From: Pyrenophora tritici-repentis
Taxonomy: Eukaryota; Ascomycota; Dothideomycetes; Pleosporales; Pleosporaceae
Length of the DNA: 64,000 nt
Direction of reading: 5' to 3'
Assembly (NCBI RefSeq): GCF_003171515.1
Contig: NC_089390.1
Span: 4,340,001-4,404,000 of the forward strand
Made by a program: the position numbers and the translations under genes. Positions 31,180 through 41,462 of the stretch are shown piece by piece (within the stretch, counting starts at the first letter, position 1; each line of letters opens with the position of its first letter). Below the pieces are notes generated by a model. That model made no database searches. It was not told the DNA's origin and saw only the letters and a list, made by a program, of their open reading frames with translations.

Positions 31180-32769
31180 GATGAAAAGTGTCGTGTATGT
31201 TGGTTGGGTAGTTGGAAGAGTGATGGTGAAGTTTCCCCAGTTTCGGGGATCCCACTACTCTTTATACTGCTCGGTTGACACATAATGCCGAACATGCGAG
31301 TCCAAGTACCGGTGTAGGCCTAACTGTGTGTCGGACGTCACGATAGGCGCTGGGAGGAGGATTACGCCGTTGCTGGTACCTGGGACCCTCACACGGGAGT
31401 CGCATGGACCTCCCCAAAGCAGGTTAGACCAATCTGTGTGGGTGTCGGGTGCTGCGAGTGGTATCTGCGATTCTACAATCACTAATCGCGGGGTCATCTA
31501 GTCTACTTTTCGCAGCTTAGACCTGTCAAATGGAGATAGTCCTCGCGGGTTGACGCCTATAGGAATGTGGATGGTTGTCGGACTGACAGATATCCGTGAT
31601 GCGCCCGCGTTATCATATCGGGCTGAACACAACGCCGCCAGTCCTATCATGACAATGATTGAAGATATTATGGTAATATTCTCACGACCAGATAACTGAC
31701 AGTTCGTGGGATACAGCCGGCTTGGCGCCGCTTATATGGTTTTTCCCGATTCCATATCAGCTAGACGTGCACCTTACTCGAGCAGCACATGACCAGTTCG
31801 GTTCCAAACTACCATTTCAGAGATACACGAGTTTTTTGGATGAGTTTGTCTCGACCTGTGGCGTTGTGGTAGTATTATGCATATCCGTGGACGTGTGCAC
31901 TGTCGTTCTCGTGGGTGACAAAGTGGGATATCGTACGTTCTTGTGAAAGCGTACCAGGTCATTGGAACCGTGTCTTCCCTGCGATATAGGTACATGTGAC
32001 TAATTAGAACTATACCGAGGAACACCCTCACCGCCAATTAGATTTCGACGATACCGACTTTTTATAAACTTCCTATAAAACATTATCAGCTACGCACATC
32101 TACAGAATTTCTCCCTTTAATGCCCGCTTTAGGAAATCGCTGCTGAGCGGCTATCTTCCAGTCGGCAATTTTTGGAAGTGGGAGTCGCGCGGAATAGCCC
32201 CGCTGACTATTGGCCCGTTGAGAGCCGGAGACGGCACCCGGCCACGTGCTTCGGCCCGCCAAGCCCGAGCCACAAGATTTCGCTCCAACGGTCTGGAAGG
32301 TTGCGGGCTGTGTTGCTCCCTCTCTACAACTCTCTCTTTTTGATTACGTATCGAATGAACCTTCTCGGCTATTAGATTTCAACCTTGATTCTGGACTCAA
32401 CAAAACTACTGCACAATCTTGAATGGTACTGTTGCAGGGCAGGAGTTCTCCTCGGTCGCAAACTTGCTGCATCGATATAATCTTTCCAAGTCTTTTGGAT
32501 GCAGTAGTTTAGGGTGCATTGGGTCGACCGTACCATGGTACCAGAGGCGCTGGTACTGTTGCCTAGAGAGCAGAGAGAATATATTTCGCGCTGTGCACTC
32601 ATTCTTTTCTTCATCTATAACGCCCTTTCTATCCTCTAACTCACAGAAACTGAGTGCACACCAAGGTATACACACTCATCCTATAGAGTTTTCCATGGTC
32701 ACAACAACGCACATCTCAAAATCGCAGCATAGCATCCTATCTTCTCCCTATCGGAAGATTCCGTCAAAC
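31180..32769. other. Intergenic, no gene recognised
   Basis: About 1.6 kb between divergent neighbours. It contains the amine oxidase promoter. Open frames on either strand show no recognisable domain, and I find no repeat structure. Confidence 0.45.
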
Positions 32770-33289
32770 ATGCCTACTCTACTCTACGTTCCTTCCACTC
32801 TTCTCTCGGACTCCAGTTCAGAGACAATAACTTCCATTATTGTTGGTGGGCATCCTCCAGACCCAATCGACGTGGGCAGCGACATTCAAGTCAACCACTG
32901 GGTCATCTACCTCCAACTTGCAAGCGGAGGATCCATACGCCTCGATATGGTACCAAATGTCACTCCAGGTGAACGAGGAACCTTGTTCGTCAGTGCAATC
33001 GAATATGAACCGTCAATCGATTTTGTAGGTTGCCTTTCCCACTTCGAACCTCTGTGCTCGACACGACCTCAATTGAATTCTCATCAATGGGCGTCACAAT
33101 TACCGATATGAGCAGAAGATGCTAGAGTGCAGATACTGGGTCTACACTGTCATGAGAGACCTGCAGTATTCCGGCTGGATTGAGGGTGTTGAATTGGAAT
33201 TATATGATGTGGTTAGCTCAACTTGGATGAGCGGAGGAGTAAAGGCATCAAAGACGCCAGTTTGGACCGAAGGAACTTTTGGATCATGA
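32770..33289 (+). pseudogene. DUF7770-like gene, frameshifted with a nonsense codon
   Basis: From ATG 32770 the frame encodes a domain with VNHWVIYLQLASGGSIRLDM and GERGTLFVSAIEY. This resembles a fungal family of unknown function I associate with DUF7770. The conserved C-terminal part (GRHNYRYEQKMLECRYWVYT, then MRDLQYSGWIEG) lies in the +1 frame and ends at TGA 33287-33289. In that frame TGA 33074-33076 also precedes the motif. No GT-AG intron removes both problems, because no AG lies between about 33031 and the conserved GRHNYRYE. I infer a broken gene; an unusual splice pattern is the alternative. Confidence 0.5.
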
Positions 33290-33463
33290 CTTTCGTGAGG
33301 ATGTTACGGGGAAAGAAGTGTTCAGTCGCTTTAAAACTTTCATAATGTACTTACGAGTGCAGATTAAAGAGGTGTCGATTAATCGCTCCTGCCGTCCGTC
33401 TTCGAGTCTACCCCCGAGCCCGATCCCGGGCCGTCTCTGTATCCTTCCCTTATTATCTCCTAT

Positions 33464-33697
33464 TGTTGGAAGGCCTTGTACGATCGTACGGTGAATAACA
33501 GTAGCTAAGGTAATCTTGTGTATTGGTATTCTGGTGTATGATGATTCTACGAATGTGGGGGCTACGAAGGTATACATAACGTTGGGTCCGAGTTGGGCCG
33601 AAGTAGGATCGAGGCGGTACATTGGGCCTTATTAGGCGACACACCGTGTGTATGCCGACACCTATACCCCTACGTAAAAGACCTGTATTCGCCAACA
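33464..33697 (+). repeat. Solo LTR, family X relative
   Basis: 234 bp starting TGTTGGAAGG and ending GCCAACA, with short inverse ends. It shares GATTCTACGAA and GCTACGAAGGTATA with the relic at 13371. Flanking 5-mers (CCTAT, TGTTG) do not match, so no target duplication survives. Confidence 0.6.
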
Positions 33698-34198
33698 TGT
33701 TGCAAAACGACGATTACTACTACTTCTTGACTCTTGAGACCACGGTTTCCTTCTATGTTCAGCAGGAAATTGTACAACCAAAACCAACGAACCCGTAGTA
33801 CTTGAAAGTCTTGGTTCCTTCGAGAAGCCTATATTATGTAAAGCTCGAATAATTAAATTGCCGTAACTGCATCTTCAAGTGAAGTTATACCGAGCTTTTT
33901 CACTCTTATGCACTATGGCTCCTGGCTCCTTCAACCAACGCTACTTCCATCACAATAGCGAAAGCAACATACAAATCAAGTAGCCACAAATCCCAGGAGC
34001 CCCTGCCACCGCGGCGTCGGATGTTTTGGTGTTCGGCAGGCGTCGGGACGTTACAACCTGGGCAGTACCGTAATGAAACCAAGCTTGGCGAGCCCGCTAA
34101 CTACTGTTCAACATAATAACGGTTTCCGTCTCGCACTACCAGCCATTTCTGATCTACTCAACTGCAACACAGAGTTATTTCCCATCTGCATCATCGTC

Positions 34199-35038
34199 AT
34201 GTCTTCCACTCCCGACTATCTCCTTGAAGGAAGAGACCTGACCACTATCTCCAACTCCGAATTTGTTGATGCCGCTTAGGACGGTGTCATAATTTTCGAC
34301 AAAGGTACGAAACTTGTGAGAATCACAACCACTGCAGGCATAAATATTGCGATCGATGTTCTTCCGCAAGAGGCCCTAAACATGGAATATGTCCGTAAGT
34401 TCTCGAACGGGGAAATACGAATTCCGCGGGTTTATCGATACTTCATGTCTGGAGAACAAGGCTACATAGTTACGGACTTTATCGACGGAGGCTCTTTGGA
34501 CGCAATACCATGGTCGAGCCGCACTATTCAGGAACGGCAATATATCGTCGATCAGATGATGAAAGCATTTGATCATATGAGGACTATGCGGAGTAGCGAA
34601 CCTGAACCAGTCGGACGAGGAGTTCCCGAGGGCGCGTTATTCTCTGTTTGGGGCGCTGGCAGGACATTAGAAACCGCGGCCGACATGGAAACCTGTTTCA
34701 ACGCGAAGCTTAAGTTTAGGGGTGGAGGGGATGTTACTGGCAGGTTCGAAGATCTAGGCATGTGCCATATGGATATCAAGTTGAGAAACCTCGCCTTTGA
34801 CAAGGCTGGCCAGCTATGGTTCTTGGACTGGGCTTGGTCCGGCTTCTTCCCCCCGATTTTCGAACACGCAGGTCTTGTGCGTATACAAGAAGGCTGGCCG
34901 GATTGTGAGTTTGCGCAAGATTTGTTGCGCGAGTTGAGACGCAAGCCATACGATGAGACGCTCTTGGCCCTGGTTCTAGGTGTGTATGAGGTCAATAACG
35001 GTGTTTTTGCCGGTAGGCATCTTATCTCATACGACTAG
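34199..35038 (+). pseudogene. APH/kinase-fold phosphotransferase with in-frame TAG
   Basis: The likely start is ATG 34199. The frame runs without a shift to 35038 except for TAG at 34277-34279 (...EFVDAA, stop, DGVIIFDKGTK...). Downstream, GYIVTDFIDGG is a kinase-like hinge, CHMDIKLRNLAFD is the catalytic loop (D and N), and WFLDWAWSGFFP supplies the metal-binding Asp. This is the fungal aminoglycoside-phosphotransferase-like fold family, usually of unknown substrate. A CAG to TAG change would explain the stop. A shorter protein starting at Met 34316 would lack the N-terminal strands of the nucleotide site, so I call it a pseudogene. Confidence 0.65.
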
Positions 35039-35145
35039 TACGCACGAGCAGCGTGGTTATAAGCGCGTCTATCGACACAGCGCTGAAGATGGTCTTGTAT
35101 GAGCGATAGTTGCAAGATTGGGATGGGGTAAAGTCAAATGAATTA

Positions 35146-35290
35146 TGACAAGGTCCCTCTGGTAGTGTAACTGCCATAGATGACCTGATGCGAGGAGGCG
35201 GAGTGGCTACAATGTATTGTAATGATTAATGTATAATGTGTTGCCTCTTCTAGTATCTTCCGTAGCGCGCTATACTAGTCTTAGGATCTT
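35146..35290 (+). repeat. Old copia LTR relic
   Basis: GACAAGGTCCCTCTGGTAGT...CTGCCATAGATGACC and a later CTTAGGATC parallel the young copia LTR (AACAAGGTCTCCTCTGGTGG...CTACCATAGGCGACC, CTTAGGAC) with many substitutions. It indicates an older wave of the same family. Confidence 0.5.
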
Positions 35291-35946
35291 TTGATACACC
35301 AAATTCAGAGCCTAAAATCTGTCTAGTGTAATTTATATTGCTGTTTTAGAGGTTTTATGCTCAATTTCGAGCCCGAACGCTGTCTCAGGGATTTCCTGTA
35401 ACTGGTATGGCGCGCCATGGTTGCCTCGCGAGTACAGTAGTATCTACAGCTAAAAAAACGTCCTTTTAACTAATCCCCTCCTACGTGGCCACATTCTGGG
35501 TTCGAATCTCACAGAATCTCATTGTTCTCAAAACGTTTCAAGCCGAGGCGAAAGCAGAAGCGATTAGCATATTTCTCTCCTTCAACATCATAAGAATCAT
35601 GTTAAACGAGAGGCAGCTAAGGTACCTAGGTAGCGAGGGAGAAGGAGAAGGCTAGCAAAACAGTCGAACGTGTACTCCAGGAAGCAGATATCGAATCTGA
35701 AAAGTCTATACAATGTCCTCAAAATAGTAAACACAAGGCGAACAGCCACTACTTAAAGCAACAAGAATCAAAAACGTGTTCCTACGTGATAAGCAAAGAT
35801 TGAAGGTTCTCGTTTACACACGTTCGCTTATTTTCCCACTACAGTGCCGGTACGCGTAACGTGTTCCACCACCGAGTGCACGGCCCCACCGAATGCACGC
35901 AACACCGCTTTTTCCACATTTTTCAATCAATTATATCTCAACCACC

Positions 35947-37824
35947 ATGACAGGTATTGAAGCTGCGCTTGCAGCAATTGAATCGCTAAGCCTTGGAGAT
36001 GATTTTACATATGCAAATATTGCTGCGAAGTACGATTGTGACCGATCTACGTTATCACGACGACACCGAGGGCTTACACGAGCGCGTGCAACAGCACTTG
36101 CAAATGGCCGATTGCTCAACAACACGCAGGAATCTGAGCTTGTAAAATATATACACACACTTGTGAGCCGCGGGCTGCCTCCATCCAAGCCAATGATACG
36201 CAATTTTGCGAGCCAGATAGCTCAGAAAGATGTAGGAAAAAACTGGGCTGATCGCTTCGTGGGCCGCCACCAGATCGATCTCATCTCACACTAGGCATCC
36301 GGACTCGGTCGCAACCGCTTCAAAGCTGACTCCGCCTTCAAGTACAGGCTATACTTTGAGCTCCTTAAGCGAAAAATCGAGCAATATAATGTAGATCACC
36401 GGCATATATACAATATGGATGAGAAGGGCTTCCTGATTGGCGTGCTGTCAAAGATGAAGCGGGTGTTCTCTAAGAGCGCTTTTGAGGAGGGAAAGCTGCG
36501 GCACATCATACAGGATGGCAATCGTGAGTGGATCACCACTATAGCTTGCATCTGCGCTGATGGCACGTCGCTGACGCCTGCCCTCATCTATCAGGCTCAA
36601 TCTGGAGCCATTCAAGATACCTGGTTGCAGGACTTTAACCCAGAACAACACCGTGCTTTCTTCACAAGCTCACCTTCTGGATGGACTAGTCACGATATAG
36701 GGCTTGCCTAGCTTAAGCAGGTCTTCGATCGCGAAACAAAGAAGAAGGCACGTACGTCATGGCGGCTGCTCATCCTTGATGGCCATAGATCACACATTTC
36801 TATGGAGTTTATTGAGTATTGTCATGCGAATAAGATCTTGCTTATGATCTATCCGCCTCACAGTACTCACACGCTTCAGCCTCTCGACGTTGTTATGTTT
36901 GCGCCGCTCGCAGCCGCCTACAAAGCTGAGCTCGCTCGCTTTCTTGATCGCGCCCAAGGTCTTACGAGCATCACTAAAAGAGACTTCTATCGCTTATTTA
37001 ATGCCGCGTGGCACTCCTCCTTTAACGAGAAGCTTATCTAGAAGTCTTTCGAAGCGACAGGCATCTTACCGTTAGACTCAGGCGTCATCTTAAAGCGGTT
37101 CACCACGGTGCAAGCAGATACCTCTAGGCTAAATTCAAGCGGCTCTTCAAGCTCAGTACTAAGCGCAAGCGACTAGCGAAAAATTGAGCGATTGCTGCGG
37201 CAAGCAGTGGACGATATCTACGATTAAAACGCTAAGAAGCTTAGCCAAACGATCCACGCGATTTCAGCTAAAAATCAGCTCTTACAACACGAGAACAACA
37301 GCCTTCGAGAGGCTCTAACTAATGAGAAGAGGCGTAGGCAGCGTGGCAAAGCTTTGCTGCTTAAGCCACCAGCTGATTATGACGGAGGAGCAGTATTCTG
37401 GTCGCCTAATAAGGTAGCAGAGGCACGTGATCGCCAGGAGCAAAAGGACCTTCAAGAACAGGAGTTGCAGCGGCAAAAAAGTGAGGCAATTCAGATTCGT
37501 GAGCAGCAGAAGCTTACTAAAGCTTAGCTGCTTGAAGAGCGTCGTTTGAAGCGAGTTGCAGCGAAGGAGGAGCGGGAGCGCTTAGCTGCAAAGAAAGCCC
37601 TTCAGCGCGAGGAAGATAAGATAGCGAAGCAGCTTCAGAAACAACTTCAAAACGATATCAAACTATGCCAAAAGGGCAAGAGTCAAAGCCTTAAGCCTAC
37701 TAACGCTGCTGCGACCGTTGTGGCTGATAGGATTCCTCTTGTTGTTAGTGAAGCTGCATCGACTGCTCCGCAGCTCACCCGACGCGGCCGGCCAATAAGA
37801 CCACCTAAAAAGCTGCTCATGTGA
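35947..37824 (+). pseudogene. Pogo transposase A, six nonsense codons, no frameshift
   Basis: One continuous 626-codon register from ATG 35947, with stops at 36292, 36709, 37039, 37174, 37225 (TAA) and 37525 and no indel. The N-terminus has the helix-turn-helix pair typical of CENP-B/pogo DNA binding (ANIAAKYDCDRSTLSRRHRG). The DDE core shows YNMDEKGF, LLILDGHRSHIS and HTLQPLDVVMF. Comparison with element B indicates the stops replace Trp or Gln codons (for example LA-stop-LK against LAWLK), as made by C-to-T or G-to-A changes. The pattern fits repeat-induced point mutation better than random decay. Confidence 0.9.
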
Positions 37825-38287
37825 TAAAAAAACTCCCAATATACTCTGTAATGTAATAAAAACCTAACACTAAAAATTCCTGTGAAATTATCTATTGTGG
37901 GTGGCTGTATAGGCTGAAGTTTAAGGCGGGCAATTTGTGGTGTTCGTGCATTCGGTGGGGCCGTGCATTCGGTGGTGGAACACGTTAATGCACAGGTTCG
38001 CGTAACGCCCCACCCACAACACAACAGCTTCATGAGTATTGCAGCTGTAACGCCTCAACAAATCGTGATATAATTGCGCAAAAGTAGTTTTATACTATAT
38101 ACTAGCCTGCGAAGACTTTGCGCTAATCCAAATCTTTTTTTGGGCGGCGGATTGTCCGCGTTTTAGTGGTTTGGGGTGGAACTGGCTGTGCAACTACCTG
38201 GGCTCCTACAGAAGCTGTACCACCCCCAACACGTTTCTGACGCTTTGTAGCTGGCTTATGAGGTTTTGAAGCTTTACGCTTACCCTT

Positions 38288-39973
38288 TTAGGGCAATTGT
38301 ATAGCTTTTTGAGCGTCGCGGAGGCTCTTTTGAAGGTCTCTTTCAGCTTTCTCTGCAGCCTTCTGCTTTCTGTTCTCATCCCAGATCCTCTCCCGCTCAA
38401 TACGGTTCGCCCGTTGTAGTTGAAGCTTGCAAAGGCGAGCTGCCTTGTTAGCCTCGGCTTGCTCAGCTTTTTGAAGCTTTTCAAGCTCTTGTTGTTGTTG
38501 TTGTGATGCCCGACGATCGCGAGCTCGTTGTACACTCCTGGGCGACCAGACTTTTGCTCCCCCATGGTAAACCTCGTCCTCATCAAGCTGGAGGGTGAAG
38601 GACTGCTTTGGTCGCCTCTCCTTGATGGCTAGGGACCGCCTGAGGCCCCTAACCTCACCGCAGAGGAGTGTATTTTGAGCTGCAATGTGGTGCAAACTTT
38701 GTTGAAGCTTCTTGACGTCCTTGCTGCCCTGATCCTTCACCTCACGGCGTACAATTGACTTGAGCTTGAGCCAATCCTCCCCGGAGAGTACTGACTGGCT
38801 GCTGTCAGAATCTGAAGCCTCCTTGGCAAACTTCTTGAGTACAGCGTCTGGGTTGGCTGGGTGTATACCGGTGGCTTCAAAAGACCTCTTGATGAGTGGA
38901 GGTTTGAATACAGAGGTCCAGGAGCTCCAGAAGAGTGGGAAGAAGTCTCCTTTGGTCAAATTGAGCAACCCTTGACTGTCCTGAAGGTATCTAGCCAACT
39001 CAGTTGAGTAAGCGTTCGAGAGGGGTTTAAACATAACAACGTCAAGGGGTTGAAGCGTATGGGTAGCGTGAGGGGGAAATACAAACAAGAGGATCTTGTT
39101 GTCGTGGCAATACTCAATAAACTCCATGGTTACATGGGATCCGTGGCCGTCAAGGAGTAGTAATCGATACCCGGTCGAAGCGTGTCGTCTGGTCTCTCTT
39201 TCAAACACCCCCTTGAGCCAAGCTAACCTAATATCGTTGTTGCTCCAGCCGGAGGGAGATGAGGTTACAAAGACTGAGTGCTCCCCTGCTTGTATAGCTT
39301 CAACCCAGCTTGATTGAACAGCTCCGTTGGCTCCCTGGAAGATGAGTGTAGGACTCAGAGGTTTGCCATCAGAACAAATACAAGCCATTACTGTTATCCA
39401 TTCGCTGGAGCCGTCTTCAAGTGCTTGCCTTACCCCTTTTTGCTCCCAGAGTCTCTTGTCAAATATACGCTTTGTTCTCCCAACTCGGCCAAGTTGAAAG
39501 CCCTTCTCGTCCATATTAAATATATGGATCGGCTGTATATCATACTCCTCCATCTTTTCAAGGAGAAGCTTGAAATATAAGTTATACTTGGCTCCGGAAT
39601 CAGCTTTAGTCCGTTCCTTAGTCATGCCTTTGCTATAGCGAGAGATAAGATGGTCGGGATGCCGGTGGATGAACCGGGTAACCCAGCTTTTGGAGACCGG
39701 TTTGCCAGCCAGCTCACCGGCAAACTGCTGTATCATTGTCCTTGTAGGTGGCAAACGTCGCTCATTAAGCGTTTTGATATATCGTACAAGCTCGGCTTCG
39801 TGTTCTGGGTGGAGGACTTGATGCGCAACGTTGCGGGGTCTTGTTAGGCCTTGATGCCGTCGAACGAGCGTACTGCGCTCAACACCGTACTTGGCAGCAA
39901 CTTTGTTGTACGAGAAATCATCTCCTGGCTCGCGCGATTCTATTTCTTTAATCGCTTCTTGAATCGGATCCAT
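38288..39973 (-). CDS. Pogo-family transposase B, intact
   Basis: 561 aa, single frame, ATG 39973. The N-terminal psq/CENP-B-like DNA-binding region (NKVAAKYGVERSTLVRRHQG and a second HTH to about 115) is followed by the DDE_1 core: FNMDEKGF, LLLLDGHGSH and HTLQPLDVVMF give the acidic triad. A C-terminal basic coiled coil (about 480-555, Gln/Lys/Glu-rich) follows. The protein cuts at TA and re-inserts its element. All motifs are intact, but the element lacks one terminal repeat at its inner end (about 37988). Only a substrate with good ends, such as the composite, should be mobilised. Confidence 0.93.
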   Translation of the reverse strand: MDPIQEAIKEIESREPGDDFSYNKVAAKYGVERSTLVRRHQGLTRPRNVAHQVLHPEHEAELVRYIKTLNERRLPPTRTMIQQFAGELAGKPVSKSWVTRFIHRHPDHLISRYSKGMTKERTKADSGAKYNLYFKLLLEKMEEYDIQPIHIFNMDEKGFQLGRVGRTKRIFDKRLWEQKGVRQALEDGSSEWITVMACICSDGKPLSPTLIFQGANGAVQSSWVEAIQAGEHSVFVTSSPSGWSNNDIRLAWLKGVFERETRRHASTGYRLLLLDGHGSHVTMEFIEYCHDNKILLFVFPPHATHTLQPLDVVMFKPLSNAYSTELARYLQDSQGLLNLTKGDFFPLFWSSWTSVFKPPLIKRSFEATGIHPANPDAVLKKFAKEASDSDSSQSVLSGEDWLKLKSIVRREVKDQGSKDVKKLQQSLHHIAAQNTLLCGEVRGLRRSLAIKERRPKQSFTLQLDEDEVYHGGAKVWSPRSVQRARDRRASQQQQQELEKLQKAEQAEANKAARLCKLQLQRANRIERERIWDENRKQKAAEKAERDLQKSLRDAQKAIQLP

Positions 39974-40179
39974 ATTGGTGGAGTTGTGGCGCGTTGAAGT
40001 TGTGTTGTTGATGGGGTGGGGTGGGGCGTTACGCGAACCTGTGCATTACGCGCACCGGCACTGTAACCACCTTTACCGTAGAAGCAGTGTGCGGACATTG
40101 TTAATTTCCGATCTAGAAAACAGCCCGAACACCAAATCACCAAGTACATATTCTCCAAATCTTGCCAATTTTCCGTCAA

Positions 40180-40309
40180 GCATCGGTGGTTTAGTGGTAA
40201 AATTAGCCGTTGCCATCCACAGTTTCGGCTAGCCCCGGGTTCGGTAAGTTTACTTGAAACCAGTCTTCGATTATCCGCTCTAACATCTCTTAGATTCCCG
40301 GCCGATGCA
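40180..40309 (+). tRNA. tRNA-Gly (GCC) with a T-loop GT-AG insertion
   Basis: The acceptor stem GCATCGG pairs fully with CCGATGC (40302-40308), with discriminator A 40309. The D-arm is GTTTAGTGGTAAAAT. The anticodon stem AGCCG/CGGCT pairs perfectly, and the loop TTGCCA...T is split by a 9-nt intron at the canonical 37/38 site (40216-40224). The T-stem CCGGG/CCCGG is perfect, but the T-loop TTCG|ATT is split by exactly 50 bp (40244-40293) that begins GTAAGT, contains CTCTAAC and ends TTAG, like a fungal spliceosomal intron. A T6 terminator follows at 40321. The internal B box is thereby interrupted. Folding is perfect once both insertions are removed; expression is uncertain. Confidence 0.85.
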
Positions 40310-41076
40310 CAGTATCTTCCTTTTTTGCCTGTTTGGGGCTGCAAAATCTTCCTCTTTTTGCCTTTTTGGGTGTTCTCATTTTTTGGAAGGGGCTGTGAAC
40401 GCTAATCTCGACGCGTGTAAGACCGAGACTACCAGGGAAGTGTGTTGGTTGGCAGGTATAACGAAGCGGCCGAGCATCGGAGGCACAAGGAGGGAGGAGG
40501 AAGGTTAGAGATGCGTGTCGTATACATGACCGGGTGAATGCCATTTTTATATAAAATGATGCAACTGAGGCTCTTTCTGTAGCGAGATTTGAAGTTTATG
40601 GGATAAGGCCTCATTCGACGAGTGGTGATGGACAAGATTCACGGGCATACTCCAGCAAGAATCGGTTCTTGGCCGATAGCCGATCGTCGTATACGCGTGT
40701 CGAATCAATCCTTCGCACAGTGACATGTCAACAATAGTCTTCAACTTAACAACAATATTAGTACTAGAGTTTACTCAAGTACTACTATGTAGCTTTTGAT
40801 AGTACCTACCTAGGCAGTGTTACCGAAAGACTACCCAGGTAGGGAGAGTGAATTTCTTACACTGCGCTCAATTTTACCTCAACCGCAACACCTTGAGCAT
40901 GGTGGAACGCACGGTCTCCGTATGCACAAGCGGTTATTAGAACAAATCAAAATCATCTACAAGCCAGAACGTCCGGACTTTAGTGGAGAGGTGTATATAA
41001 AGAGGCTCATTGCCTTTCCTTTTCGTTATCATAAACACCATCATCCACATACAAAACCTACTTATCAATCTTCGCT
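40310..41076. other. Intergenic, promoter of the small secreted protein
   Basis: Contains the tRNA terminator and the TATA element of the next gene; no other gene seen. Confidence 0.5.
40993..41000 (+). promoter_or_regulatory. TATA box of the small secreted protein gene
   Basis: TATATAAA lies 77 bp before the ATG at 41077, a normal distance for a strongly regulated fungal gene with a short leader. Confidence 0.55.
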
Positions 41077-41462
41077 ATGTTGTTTCAACTCCCACTTCTA
41101 CTTGCGGTGTTTGCATCCACAGTCGCAAGTCAAAAAATTGGCTATTATCAGGGTGGCTGCTCTGATCACGATACGGATTACTGTAATTCAGATCCTCGCC
41201 GTCGGAACTGTTATACCATCGGGTAAGTATTATCCAACACATACCTTTAACTTGCTAAACTCCGTTTAGAGAAAAAGACGGCTCTCGCAAGACCACTGCA
41301 TGTGGTATCCCCGACGTATGCCCCTGCCCCGCCGAGCCCACGATTAACCTTGGCATCCCACTCAACGTGTAAGTGCTTTGCTCCAGCCCCAAATTTAGCG
41401 CCCACCTTTCTTAACAAATTCACAGTAATCCTGGTGGATATACATGCCTTTGCTGGCCTTAG
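41077..41462 (+). CDS. Small secreted protein with eight cysteines (effector-like)
   Basis: Three exons, join(41077..41222, 41270..41368, 41426..41462), 93 aa. Introns of 47 and 57 bp use GTAAGT donors, CTAAAC/CTTAAC branch-like sites and TTTAG/CACAG acceptors; phases match. Residues 1-19 (MLFQLPLLLAVFASTVASQ) are a signal peptide. The mature part of about 74 aa has eight Cys (GGCSD, DYCN, NCY, ACG, VCPCP, TCLC), an even number fitting four disulphides, and ends CLCWP. No open frame longer than 50 codons exposes it, so simple ORF calling misses it. I recognise no family. Size, secretion, Cys content, a TATA box and transposon-rich surroundings fit candidate effectors or antimicrobial peptides; function is not shown. 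Confidence 0.82.

Larger units (their letters stand above)
35842..40063. mobile_element. Fused pair of pogo-type elements with only outer ends intact
   Basis: The outer ends are inverse copies reading CAGTGCCGGT(A/G)CGCGTAA, each flanked by TA (35840-35841 and 40064-40065), the pogo/Tc1 target. Element A (about 35842-37987) carries a nonsense-ridden transposase on +. Element B (about 37986-40063) carries an intact transposase on -. Where they meet (37981-37990, CACGTTAATG) both lack their terminal CAGTGCCGGTNCGCG and share a single TA. The whole 4.2-kb unit could therefore move as one composite. Confidence 0.85.

Noticed and set aside
35495..35535. tRNA-like B box (GGGTTCGAATC) in an intergenic region
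   Set aside because: No acceptor, D or anticodon arm can be paired around it; at most a chance match or tRNA-derived scrap.
40817..41269. 150-codon plus-strand frame over the small secreted protein
   Set aside because: It runs in a different frame through promoter and TATA box; the spliced frame starting at 41077 has far better support.
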